From CALTSX01 sp051647685 (GTDB taxonomy: Bacteria > Chlamydiota > Chlamydiia > Chlamydiales > CALTSX01): DNA of 19,605 bases. Positions within the stretch are counted from its first letter, which is position 1. Every line of letters begins with the position of its first letter. The DNA is taken from positions 1 to 19,605 of the forward strand of contig JBOFEG010000004.1 in assembly GCA_051647685.1 (NCBI GenBank), given 5' to 3'. The notes beneath the pieces were generated by a model that did not search any database, had not been told where the DNA came from, and worked only from the letters and a program-made list of their open reading frames with translations. The position numbers and the translations under genes are program-made. Below are positions 1 through 7,276 of the stretch, one piece after another.

Positions 1-116
1 TTTACATCTTTTGACGATCGAGTTTTGGTTTTTTTCGCGACTAGTGCAATTTGTTTTGCTTTTGCAAGCTCAATGTCAAAGTTTTGGTTATGTTTTATTT
101 TGCATGTCAGTATCAT
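1..116 (-). CDS. TnpB-type (IS200/IS605 family OrfB) protein, N-terminal fragment cut by the window edge
   Basis: An ATG at 116-114 on the minus strand opens a frame that runs off the left edge after 38 codons. The residues include KHNQNFDIELAKAKQIA and then KTRSSKDVK. This matches what I remember of the start of many TnpB/OrfB proteins (a 'LTxKYKHN..F..EL.KA...A....T.SRSSKDVK' pattern). TnpB proteins are RNA-guided nucleases carried by IS200/IS605 and IS607 elements. The RuvC-like catalytic residues and zinc finger lie outside the window, so intactness cannot be judged. No clear Shine-Dalgarno sequence precedes the ATG. The hairpin at 187-206 lies about 70 bases upstream, as expected for the end of such an element. 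The family call rests on 38 residues only. Confidence 0.65.
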   Translation of the reverse strand, partial: MILTCKIKHNQNFDIELAKAKQIALVAKKTKTRSSKDV

Positions 117-186
117 ATCGCGGGATATTATTCATTCGCCAATTATCTATTGTCAATACTAATTAATAATAAATAGACGCTCTCAT

Positions 187-206
187 CCCACGATTAAAAC
201 CGTGGG
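187..206. mobile_element. Terminal-type hairpin of an IS200/IS605-like element
   Basis: The arms CCCACG (187-192) and CGTGGG (201-206) form a 6-bp stem around an 8-base A/T-rich loop, followed by CTTTCCCGC. Palindromes of this kind next to a TnpB gene are typical of the subterminal ends of IS200/IS605 elements, where the transposase recognises a hairpin rather than inverted repeats. It lies between the tnpB start (116, minus strand) and hldD (plus strand), so it probably marks the upstream end of the element. The exact cleavage site and target sequence cannot be fixed from one end. A bidirectional terminator is a less likely reading because there is no T tract. Confidence 0.5.
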
Positions 207-284
207 CTTTCCCGCTTATTGTCGTAATATTCTTTAATATAGCAAAAGAATTTTTTTTGAATCTATTCTTATTGATTCGAAGGA

Positions 285-290
285 TATAAT
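285..290 (+). promoter_or_regulatory. Possible -10 box for hldD-hldE
   Basis: A perfect TATAAT occurs at 285-290. No good -35 box sits 16-18 bases upstream; the nearest TTGAAT is too far away. If used, transcription would start near 297. The TTG at 300 would then have almost no leader, while the ATG at 333 would have a leader of about 36 bases. Confidence 0.35.
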
Positions 291-332
291 CCTGCTACAT
301 TGGTAATACTTTTCTTATTTTATGTGAATTCG

Positions 333-1337
333 ATGAAAAAACAATTCAAAGATAACGGAGATATCGTAATCACAGGAGCTGCTGGATTCATTGCTACCAA
401 TGTCATTCGGTATTTAAATTCTATTGGAGTTACAGAACTAATCCTTGTAGACGATCTTGGTAACAGTCAAAAATGGAAAAATTTATTAGGAACGCAATAC
501 AAGGAATTCGTCTCTAAACATGAAATTTTCGATTGGTTACAAGGTAGGCAAAAGACAATACAAGCCTTTATCCACTTAGGTGCTTGTTCTAGTACAACAG
601 TAATAGATGGAGATTATTTTTATCGAAATAATTACCGCTTTTCTATTCGGCTACTCGAATATGCATTGACCCATAACCACAGGTTTATTTATGCCTCATC
701 CGCTGCTACTTATGGCTCAGGTGAAATGGGATTCTCTGATAGTGAGGAGACTATTGAATCTCTTATACCATTAAATATATATGGATACTCTAAACAAATG
801 TTTGATTTGTGGTGTAAAAAACAAGGAGTTTTAGATCAAGTAGTGAGCCTTAAGTATTTTAACATTTTTGGACCATATGAAAATCATAAAGGTAGCATGG
901 CATCTATGGTCTTTCATATAACAAATCAAATAAGAGAGAGAGGATTTGTTTCTTTATTTGAATCGACAGATTCACAAATAGGCCATGGAGAGCAAAGTCG
1001 GGATTTTTTATATGTAAAAGATGCAGCAAAAATTACTTGCAGTTTTCTACAGACAAAGACAAATGGTATTTTTAATGTAGGTTCTGGATGTACGACTACA
1101 TGGAATAGGCTAGTCGCTTTAGTTGCAGATATATTGAAAAAAGATCCATCTATTCGATATATTCCAATGCCTACTTCGATACAAACTCACTATCAGAATA
1201 TGACACAGGCCGATATTACTAAGTTATATAAACATTTACAATCGGTAGATATATCTCTGCATACATTACAATCAGCTATCTCTGACTATGTAACTAATTA
1301 CTTAACTGTGCAAAGTTATGCAGATATTGTTAGATAG
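333..1337 (+). CDS. hldD: ADP-L-glycero-D-manno-heptose-6-epimerase
   Basis: Short-chain dehydrogenase/reductase of the extended type that epimerises ADP-D-glycero- to ADP-L-glycero-D-manno-heptose for the LPS inner core, in the cytoplasm. Counting from the ATG at 333 (334 residues), the NADP-binding loop ITGAAGFIATN lies near the N-terminus. It is followed by IHLGACSSTTVIDGDY, a signature of HldD, the serine region YASSAATYG, the catalytic YGYSK and FNIFGPYENHKGSMAS. Length fits the family (about 310-340). An upstream TTG at 300 would add 11 hydrophobic residues (MVILFLFYVNS) that the family lacks, so I prefer 333, although neither start has a clear ribosome binding site. The 3' end overlaps the next gene by 20 bases, so the two are surely co-transcribed. 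Confidence 0.9.
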   Translation: MKKQFKDNGDIVITGAAGFIATNVIRYLNSIGVTELILVDDLGNSQKWKNLLGTQYKEFVSKHEIFDWLQGRQKTIQAFIHLGACSSTTVIDGDYFYRNNYRFSIRLLEYALTHNHRFIYASSAATYGSGEMGFSDSEETIESLIPLNIYGYSKQMFDLWCKKQGVLDQVVSLKYFNIFGPYENHKGSMASMVFHITNQIRERGFVSLFESTDSQIGHGEQSRDFLYVKDAAKITCSFLQTKTNGIFNVGSGCTTTWNRLVALVADILKKDPSIRYIPMPTSIQTHYQNMTQADITKLYKHLQSVDISLHTLQSAISDYVTNYLTVQSYADIVR

Positions 1338-2670
1338 TTTTACCAAACTCCATAAAATCCGTGCGCTCGTTATCGGCGATTTCATGTTGGATATTTATGT
1401 GAAGGGAGATGTAGAGAGAATTTCTCCAGAAGCTCCTGTCCCTATTCTTAAGGTAAATTCCCAAGAAATGCGAGCTGGAGGGGCGGGTAATGTAATCATG
1501 AATTTACTTGCTTTAGATGCAGATGTAACTGCTCTCGGTCGTATTGGAGATGATGTAGAGGGATCCCATATACACAAGATACTGGAAGATAATGGAGTAA
1601 ATGTCTCTTATATATATAGAGAAGATGGATATATAACCCCCACTAAATCAAGACTTATCGGAGATTTTCAACAGCTTTACCGGATAGATAAAGAAGTTAT
1701 TCGGGCCATACGAATCGATATCGAAGAAAAAATCCAAAAAATCATACCCTCTATTGTATCAAATATAGATATTATTCTAGTCTCTGACTATAAAAAGGGA
1801 GCTATATCTCCTAACATATTAAAAACTATTTTCGATTTATCAAAAAAATATAATATTCCCGTAGTAGTAGATCCTAAGGGAGATGATTTTTCACAATATA
1901 AAGGAACATATTTAATTAAGCCAAACCTTAAAGAAGCTTACATAGCCGCTCGTATGTCTATGGAATCTCCATTGGAGCAAGTAGCTCAGTTTCTCATCGA
2001 ACAAACGAATGTGAATTATCTATTAATTACGCGTTCGGAAAAAGGAATGTCTCTGTTTCAGAAGGATGGACAGGGGCGCCGCGACTTTGGTGTATGTTCA
2101 AGAGAGGTAAAAGATGTTACTGGAGCTGGTGATAGTGTGCTTGCTATGCTTGCGGTCAGTATTGCAAACCATATACCAATAGACAATGCAATCGAGCTCG
2201 CAAATATTAGTGGAGCCCTTGCAATAGAGCGCCTTGGATGCATTTCCATTAGTTTAGCCAACATTGCAGAATATATATTGCGACAGTATCAGAGAAAACA
2301 GAGAAACGAAATAGCTCATAAAATGCATAGCAAATTAGAATGGAATTCCGAAAAAGATTTAGAAGTTATTAAAAAGTCGCTATCTGGATATCAAATAATA
2401 GTTGTTGATTCAAGTGAAACATTGGCTTCTTTCTGCTTTGAGCGATTCTTATCTCTCAGAGAAAAACATGATGATAAAATACTCGTTTATCTGCAGGGGG
2501 GGCAGAAACGATTGCACTATTTGCCTGGAATTTATTTTCTACTTCACGAACTCGGGTTTATAGTAATTGGTGGTAACGCATCTTTCGCTAAATTAAGAGA
2601 AATATTTGGAGAGGAAAATATTTATCTTTTAAAAAATAAGGAAATTGAAAAAGAACTCATATGTCAATGA
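1318..2670 (+). CDS. hldE: HldE-like D-glycero-beta-D-manno-heptose-7-phosphate kinase with a degenerate C-terminal domain
   Basis: 450 residues. Residues ~10-322 are a PfkB/ribokinase-type sugar kinase close to the HldE N-terminal domain: VIGDFMLDIYVKGDVERISPEAPVPILKV (in two stretches), GGAGNV (54-59), SDYKKGA (156-162), VDPKGDDF, and the anion-hole/catalytic DVTGAGDS (266-273, base D272). It phosphorylates heptose-7-phosphate at C1. Standard HldE has a second domain of about 150 residues, an adenylyltransferase with GCFDxxHxGH. Here the ~120-residue tail (about 330-450) has no HxGH motif. A weak pattern (YQIIVVD, then DDKILVYLQGG) suggests a decayed copy of that fold. Kinase function looks intact; adenylylation is probably supplied by another protein. 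The gene overlaps hldD by 20 bases and ends in a 7-base tail-to-tail overlap with htpX. Confidence 0.85.
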   Translation: MQILLDSFTKLHKIRALVIGDFMLDIYVKGDVERISPEAPVPILKVNSQEMRAGGAGNVIMNLLALDADVTALGRIGDDVEGSHIHKILEDNGVNVSYIYREDGYITPTKSRLIGDFQQLYRIDKEVIRAIRIDIEEKIQKIIPSIVSNIDIILVSDYKKGAISPNILKTIFDLSKKYNIPVVVDPKGDDFSQYKGTYLIKPNLKEAYIAARMSMESPLEQVAQFLIEQTNVNYLLITRSEKGMSLFQKDGQGRRDFGVCSREVKDVTGAGDSVLAMLAVSIANHIPIDNAIELANISGALAIERLGCISISLANIAEYILRQYQRKQRNEIAHKMHSKLEWNSEKDLEVIKKSLSGYQIIVVDSSETLASFCFERFLSLREKHDDKILVYLQGGQKRLHYLPGIYFLLHELGFIVIGGNASFAKLREIFGEENIYLLKNKEIEKELICQ

Positions 2671-3584
2671 TTGGAATGCATAGATGTATGTCTCAAACGT
2701 GCAATTCTTTCCTCTAGTGGTGGATGAGTAGAAAAGAATTTAGTCCATCCCATTTTCATTGGATTCGAAATCATAAGAGCTTGGATTGATTCATGAGAGG
2801 GCACAGAATACAAAGTTGGCTGATCTTTTAATCTTTGTAGGGCAGCAATCATTTTTCCCTTGCCGGCAAGACTAGCTCCGCCAAAGTCTGCTCTATATTC
2901 TCGATAGCGAGAAAAGCCTGCAATGACAAGTAACCCAAGAAGCATAAAAACAGTTTGAAAGATAAAGGTAAACATATAATACCCGGCATATGATCCACCT
3001 CGACTTTGTTGAGACCTGCCAAGTCCTGAAAATGCAAGCGCAAGTGCCCGTGCGAGAAACATGACAAAAGCATTCACTACACCTTGGAGCAGAGTCATTG
3101 TAATCATATCGCCATTAGCAATATGAGAAATTTCATGAGCAAGTACTCCTTCGATTTCTTCTTCATTCATTCGCTCGAGAAGCCCTGACGAGACTGCAAC
3201 TAGGGAATGGTTGTGGGTTGGTCCTGTTGCAAAAGCATTAGGAGACTTAGATGAAAAAATTCCGACCTCTGGTATAGCTCTCAGCCCCGCTTCTCTGGAT
3301 AATTTTGTAATGAGTTTCAGCAACATTTCATGAGTAGGGTTTCCGTCGCGAGTATGAATAATTTTTACACCCATCATCCATTTTGCCATGACTTTCGATA
3401 ATCCAAGAGAAATTAAAGCACCGCCCATTCCCCATACCAAACAAAATATCATGAGAGATCTATAATCAATGCCATGTGCATTTAAATATGGGCGAACATT
3501 AAAAAGGGACAGAATCACAGATAGGGTTAGAACAACTAGAAAGTTAACAAGTAAGAATAATCCAATTCTTTTAATCCAAGTCAC
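2664..3584 (-). CDS. htpX: Membrane zinc metalloprotease HtpX (M48B)
   Basis: Inner-membrane quality-control protease that cleaves misfolded membrane proteins. From the GTG start it has 306 residues: two N-terminal membrane segments (RIGLFLLVNFLVVLTLSVIL and SLMIFCLVWGMGGALISL), the soluble catalytic region with PNAFATGP and HEISH (H150, H154; zinc ligands and E151), and a hydrophobic hairpin. A third-ligand region SRYREYRAD (E229) and THPPLEERI close to the C-terminus follow. An open frame continues to a TTG at 3638, but I choose the GTG at 3584. It has GGAG six bases upstream, it gives the family's usual N-terminus (xxRIGLFLLxN), and the upstream TTGACA is better read as a -35 box. It converges on hldE with overlapping ends. 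Confidence 0.9.
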   Translation of the reverse strand: MTWIKRIGLFLLVNFLVVLTLSVILSLFNVRPYLNAHGIDYRSLMIFCLVWGMGGALISLGLSKVMAKWMMGVKIIHTRDGNPTHEMLLKLITKLSREAGLRAIPEVGIFSSKSPNAFATGPTHNHSLVAVSSGLLERMNEEEIEGVLAHEISHIANGDMITMTLLQGVVNAFVMFLARALALAFSGLGRSQQSRGGSYAGYYMFTFIFQTVFMLLGLLVIAGFSRYREYRADFGGASLAGKGKMIAALQRLKDQPTLYSVPSHESIQALMISNPMKMGWTKFFSTHPPLEERIARLRHTSMHSNH

Positions 3585-3609
3585 AAAATACTCCAAATTG
3601 TTTATAAAT

Positions 3610-3638
3610 ATTTCATAATAAGAATCTATACTTGTCAA
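3610..3638 (-). promoter_or_regulatory. Probable sigma-70-type promoter of htpX
   Basis: On the minus strand a perfect TTGACA (3638-3633) is followed after 17 bases by TGAAAT, a 4-of-6 match to TATAAT; TATTAT also occurs a few bases earlier. GGAG of the ribosome binding site follows at about 3594-3591, six bases before the GTG start. The -35 hexamer overlaps what would be the first codons of the longer reading frame, which argues against that longer start. Confidence 0.5.
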
Positions 3639-3794
3639 GGAGAATATGTTCTAAAGTATAATTGAAATTATTAGGAATATATAGATTTGCTATAAAAATT
3701 ATAAAAAAAGATTTCTTTCAGTTTTAAAAACAATTAAATCAGGTTTTTGTTAAACTAAAATTTTTTTGAATTTTGAATGTGACGTGGTTTGGGA

Positions 3795-5159
3795 ATGGTA
3801 GAAAAAATTGATTTTCAACGGATATATAAAGAACACGAGAAAGAAATTTTAGATGATTATTCTACATTTTTGCGTTTTGAAACTATTGCATCTGACTCTA
3901 AATATAAAGATGCACTGGATCAGTGTTCTCTTTGGTTGAAAAAATACTTGGAAAAAATTGGGTTGACAGCAGTTATTTGGAAAACAAAAGGATCCCCTAT
4001 TGTTTTTGCGGAATATATAGGGACTTCTTCTCCTTCAATCTTGATTTACCATCATTATGATGTCCAACCAGTCGAACCTCTTAATGCCTGGAAAACTCCA
4101 CCATTTGATCCTACTTGTATTAATGGAAAAATGTTTGCTAGAGGGGCATCAGACAATAAGGGACAGTGTATGTGCAGTCTTGCAGCACTACAAATTTATA
4201 TGAAATCGAATCAAAGCAAGAAAGGAACCATTAAAATTCTTATTGAGGGAGAGGAGGAAATTGGTAGCTCGAGCCTTTTGCAGCTTCTTAAAGAGAAGAA
4301 AAAAGAGCTCTATGCAGACTATATGCTAATTTATGATGTGGGTTTATCTAATGCAACTACGCCCGCCGTAACTTTTGGGATGCGAGGAATTTTAGGAATG
4401 GAAGCGACTTTGCAAACCGTTCAACAAGACTTACATTCTGGAGTTTATGGAAACATTGCTTTGAACCCCAATCGCGCTATGGCAAATATAATGCATTCAC
4501 TTTGGAATCCTGATGGTTTTATCTCGATACCTGGTTTTTACAAAGACATACAATTTCCAACAGAAAAAGAATTAAAACAATTGACTTTCCCCAATACAAA
4601 AGAATCTTTAAAAAAACTTGGAGTGACCTCTTTTGTAAAAAATTCTATTCGTCTAAAAGAGGAAAATTGGTTACTTCCAAGTATTGAAATAACGAGTTGG
4701 TTTGGAGGCTATACAACAGAGGGCATTAAAACAATTATTCCGAATAAGACTACTATTAAGTTATCTTGTCGATTAGCTTTGGGACAGAGGCCTAATAGAG
4801 TGATGAAACAATTAAAAAACTTCTTACTGAGTCAAACCCCCAAAGGTGCTACTTGGAAAATCAAACCAACCCATGGCTATCCCGCATATCGTGCGCCTCT
4901 TCAATCCAAACTGGGATCTTTTGTTCGAGATATTTATACACAGGTATTTTCTAAAAAGTGCATCAATTTATTAAGTGGAGCGACGATCCCCATCGTTTCA
5001 GAGCTTTCTAAAGTTTGTCGAGAAGATTTGCTATTAATAGGCGTAGCTTTATTATCAGATAGTATACATGCTCCGAATGAACATTTCCAAATTAAGCAAT
5101 TAGAAAGAGGTGTTTGTATAATAGGAAAAATTTTTGAATCTTTTCATAACTTAGAGTAA
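3795..5159 (+). CDS. M20 family metallopeptidase (ArgE/DapE/CPG2-like dipeptidase)
   Basis: Cytoplasmic di-zinc exopeptidase/deacylase of the M20 family, 454 residues from the ATG at 3795 (TTG at 3789 is the alternative; neither has a clear Shine-Dalgarno sequence). Visible landmarks, numbered from the TTG: IYHHYDVQP (metal ligand H89, D91 two residues on), ARGASDNKG (bridging D122), EGEEEIGS (E155 base, E156 ligand), IYDVG (D183) and HAPNEHF near residue 432 (last histidine ligand). DLHSGVYG in the middle belongs to the lid/dimerisation domain. No signal peptide is present. The length and HYDVQP/SDNKG motifs resemble the dipeptidase branch (carnosinase-like, PepV/CPG2) more than DapE. The exact substrate cannot be read from sequence; peptide recycling for an intracellular amino-acid scavenger is plausible. 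The next gene starts 2 bases after the stop. Confidence 0.85.
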   Translation: MVEKIDFQRIYKEHEKEILDDYSTFLRFETIASDSKYKDALDQCSLWLKKYLEKIGLTAVIWKTKGSPIVFAEYIGTSSPSILIYHHYDVQPVEPLNAWKTPPFDPTCINGKMFARGASDNKGQCMCSLAALQIYMKSNQSKKGTIKILIEGEEEIGSSSLLQLLKEKKKELYADYMLIYDVGLSNATTPAVTFGMRGILGMEATLQTVQQDLHSGVYGNIALNPNRAMANIMHSLWNPDGFISIPGFYKDIQFPTEKELKQLTFPNTKESLKKLGVTSFVKNSIRLKEENWLLPSIEITSWFGGYTTEGIKTIIPNKTTIKLSCRLALGQRPNRVMKQLKNFLLSQTPKGATWKIKPTHGYPAYRAPLQSKLGSFVRDIYTQVFSKKCINLLSGATIPIVSELSKVCREDLLLIGVALLSDSIHAPNEHFQIKQLERGVCIIGKIFESFHNLE

Positions 5160-5161
5160 TT

Positions 5162-6235
5162 ATGAAATATTTTATAGACCTAGCGCAAAGATCGATCCGG
5201 TTAGATCGCATCTCAAACAATGATAAAAAATGGATATACAGTGTTTTAGGATTCGTCCTTGCTTTGTTTTCCTTTGGGTTAGTTGCGTGCATATATCAAC
5301 CGTTATTCATTATATATATCTGCGTATATCTAGTTTGTTTGGTATTTACTAAATTTCTAGAAAAAACTCATCTCTTTATATTATCAACATGTCTTCTATG
5401 TTTGGGAATAAGCGGTTTGATATTATATAAACAGCCCATTATTTTGCTCGCTTCTATCTCATCAACTTTATCTATGTTTATTTCTTGGTTATCATACGAG
5501 GAAGTCAGAGAAATGGAAAGTGAGGAATCTGCTACGTTAGAAAATGTTAAATCTCGTTTGCAAATCCAAATAGAACAATCTCATATCTTTGAAAAAGAAA
5601 AATTACATACAGAAAAAGAAGTGCAAAAGCTATATGTAGATCTAGCAGAGCAAACAAATTATATAAATTCTCTCAAAGAATTGATTCATGACCAACAATA
5701 TACGATCAATACTCTTTTGCACCAAAAAGAAGAATCTTTAGAGCTATGCCGGAGTTTACATAAGGAATCTCAGGAGCGTCAATCCATCATATCTGAACTA
5801 GAAAATCAATTACAATCTTTACAAGCAATCGAATCAAATCAAACTCTTATTGATAATTTGAATACATTGCGAATTGAACATTTTCAATATAGACTTATGA
5901 CAGATCAACTTATACATTCCAATCTCGAGATCGATAAGATACGCGCTTATGTCGGTAATTTTATTCAACTAGAAGAGGAGTTGTACAATAAGCTAGAAGA
6001 CATCCATGATTTACGACTTATTAAAATTTATTTAGAATCTACTATCGCTCGAATGTATGAGGACAACGAACGATTACTACAAGAAAATAAAACACTCGAG
6101 ATAATACTAGATCAATACGTACAGAGAGAAGAATTCTATCAAACCACAGATTATGAAAATGATTTTCTAGAAAGAAATATTAAAGCATTGCTACCTAAGA
6201 AAAGAAAAAAGGCCACTCCTGTAGAAGTAGCCTAA
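5162..6235 (+). CDS. Inc-like membrane protein: paired hydrophobic hairpins plus long coiled coil
   Basis: 357 residues with no recognised enzymatic motif. About 23 polar residues precede a compact hydrophobic block (residues ~24-110) that can hold four membrane segments in two close pairs, for example WIYSVLGFVLALFSFGLVAC and FIIYICVYLVCLVF, then LFILSTCLLCLGISGLILY and IILLASISSTLSMFISWL. From ~115 to ~335 the protein is highly charged with heptad-like spacing (many E, Q, K, L), typical of coiled coil. The tail is basic (LLPKKRKKATP). A short cytosolic start, bilobed hydrophobic domain and coiled-coil tail are the hallmarks of chlamydial inclusion membrane (Inc) proteins, which are secreted by the type III system. 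That assignment is inference from architecture. It is coupled to the M20 peptidase gene by a 2-base gap. A broken copy of its 3' half lies at 7107-7250. Confidence 0.65.
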   Translation: MKYFIDLAQRSIRLDRISNNDKKWIYSVLGFVLALFSFGLVACIYQPLFIIYICVYLVCLVFTKFLEKTHLFILSTCLLCLGISGLILYKQPIILLASISSTLSMFISWLSYEEVREMESEESATLENVKSRLQIQIEQSHIFEKEKLHTEKEVQKLYVDLAEQTNYINSLKELIHDQQYTINTLLHQKEESLELCRSLHKESQERQSIISELENQLQSLQAIESNQTLIDNLNTLRIEHFQYRLMTDQLIHSNLEIDKIRAYVGNFIQLEEELYNKLEDIHDLRLIKIYLESTIARMYEDNERLLQENKTLEIILDQYVQREEFYQTTDYENDFLERNIKALLPKKRKKATPVEVA

Positions 6236-6261
6236 ATACAATTTTAAGGATGATAACAGTT

Positions 6262-7011
6262 CTAATTAGCTTCCATAACAGAATGCTTTAATAACTGTTT
6301 GACTCTCGGAATTCTTCTATTAGGATCTATTTTTATGTCTCGGATATTGTAAGCAAAAGGAAAAAAAGAATTATTCTTCTGAATCCATCCTACAAACCAT
6401 CCAATTTGTAGGTTATCAGTAATGGAACCCATGCCTGTTTTACCAAATAATTGCCATCCATCATCTAACTCATCTATAAATAAGAGAGATTTGGTTATTT
6501 GAATGGCTTCTTTTGAAATAGGCAGTTTTTCATGTATTATTTTTTGGATTAAAGTAATCTGTTCTTTTGTAGAAATTTTTAAAGAGGAACTCAACCAGGC
6601 CTTTTTAAGCCCTCCTGATATATCTTGGTTTCCATAATCAAATAAGGCTAAATAAGATTGCATTTTTTCTAACCCTAATTGTTCTGCTATAATTTGAGAA
6701 TACCAAACACAAGAATTTTTTATCCAAGATTGGGGAGTTTGAGAGATTTTCCATGATTTTAAATAATCAACATAGCCTTCTTTAAAATCCCACATTGGTT
6801 CATTAGGAGTTTTTAAAATTTTATTATCATATCCAATTAGGCTTAGAACGATTTTAAATGTAGAACATGGAGTAATACGTTCATTAATATGAGACCCAAG
6901 TTCTATCATTGTTTGATTAGTGAAATCATTAATTAAAAGGAAATTTTCCTCTTCTGAAAAAATACAAATTGGAGAATAGATCAATAGAAAATATAGTAGT
7001 AAATACTTCAT
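6262..7011 (-). CDS. Class D (OXA-type) serine beta-lactamase
   Basis: 249 residues with a signal peptide (MKYLLLYFLLIYSPICIFS, cleavage near residue 19-20), so the mature enzyme is periplasmic. Motifs of class D enzymes are all present and correctly spaced: STFK (50-53, nucleophile S50, K53 to be carboxylated), SCV (100-102, the SxV motif), YGN (126-128), a tryptophan in AWLSSS (W139, stabilises the carbamylated lysine) and KTG (191-193). Length matches OXA enzymes (about 250-275). GGAAG six bases before the ATG is a fair ribosome binding site. It is convergent with the Inc-like gene (26 bases between stops) and lies between that gene and decayed sequence repeats, which suggests acquisition or rearrangement. 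A beta-lactam-sensor role is less likely because there is no membrane sensor domain. Confidence 0.9.
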   Translation of the reverse strand: MKYLLLYFLLIYSPICIFSEEENFLLINDFTNQTMIELGSHINERITPCSTFKIVLSLIGYDNKILKTPNEPMWDFKEGYVDYLKSWKISQTPQSWIKNSCVWYSQIIAEQLGLEKMQSYLALFDYGNQDISGGLKKAWLSSSLKISTKEQITLIQKIIHEKLPISKEAIQITKSLLFIDELDDGWQLFGKTGMGSITDNLQIGWFVGWIQKNNSFFPFAYNIRDIKIDPNRRIPRVKQLLKHSVMEAN

Positions 7012-7068
7012 TATAAGCTTCCTTTTTTGTAGAAAAATTCTAAAGAAGATGTGGTTTTTAAGAAATTT

Positions 7069-7106
7069 TTATTTTATCTTTGTTAAAAATTCGTGACCGA
7101 TTCTGT
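7069..7106 (-). pseudogene. Remnant of a second copy of the map 3' end
   Basis: These 38 bases repeat the last 12 or so codons and stop codon of the intact map gene (7747-7785 region) in the same orientation. There are about four substitutions and one missing base. The missing base breaks the frame, although the stop position is kept. The similarity ends abruptly at 7106, where sequence derived from the Inc-like gene begins. Confidence 0.75.
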
Positions 7107-7250
7107 ACTAGAAAATCAATTACAATCTTTACAAGCAAGCAAATCAAACTCTTATTGATAATTTGAATACATTGGGATATGTGGGTAATCTGATTTCACT
7201 AGAAAGAAATATCAAAGCACTGCTACCTAACAAAAGAAAAAAGGCGACTC
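7107..7250 (+). pseudogene. Decayed partial copy of the Inc-like gene 3' half
   Basis: Three blocks in the same order and orientation as the intact gene. 7108-7174 matches 5798-5869, nearly identical apart from a 5-base deletion. 7176-7204 matches 5946-5974 more weakly. 7199-7250 matches 6167-6218 with about four mismatches. The intervening parental stretches are missing. The 5-base deletion shifts the frame, no start codon or promoter is attached, and the copy cannot make the parental protein. It starts directly at the end of the map remnant. Confidence 0.85.
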
Positions 7251-7276
7251 TTATTAACTTTATTATTGTTTAAGTG

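Noticed and set aside
300..332. TTG at 300 as the start of hldD
   Set aside because: It adds 11 hydrophobic residues not found in the family and lies only a few bases after a TATAAT, so it would be nearly leaderless. The ATG at 333 fits better.
6210..6235. Imperfect inverted repeat GGCCACT/AGTAGCC at the end of the Inc-like gene
   Set aside because: One mismatch, inside the coding sequence and without a following T tract; too weak to call a terminator.
7069..7250. Idea that the decayed repeats are inverted repeats of a transposon carrying the beta-lactamase
   Set aside because: The repeats are direct, match pieces of two neighbouring genes, and do not flank the beta-lactamase symmetrically. 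A tandem duplication explains them better.
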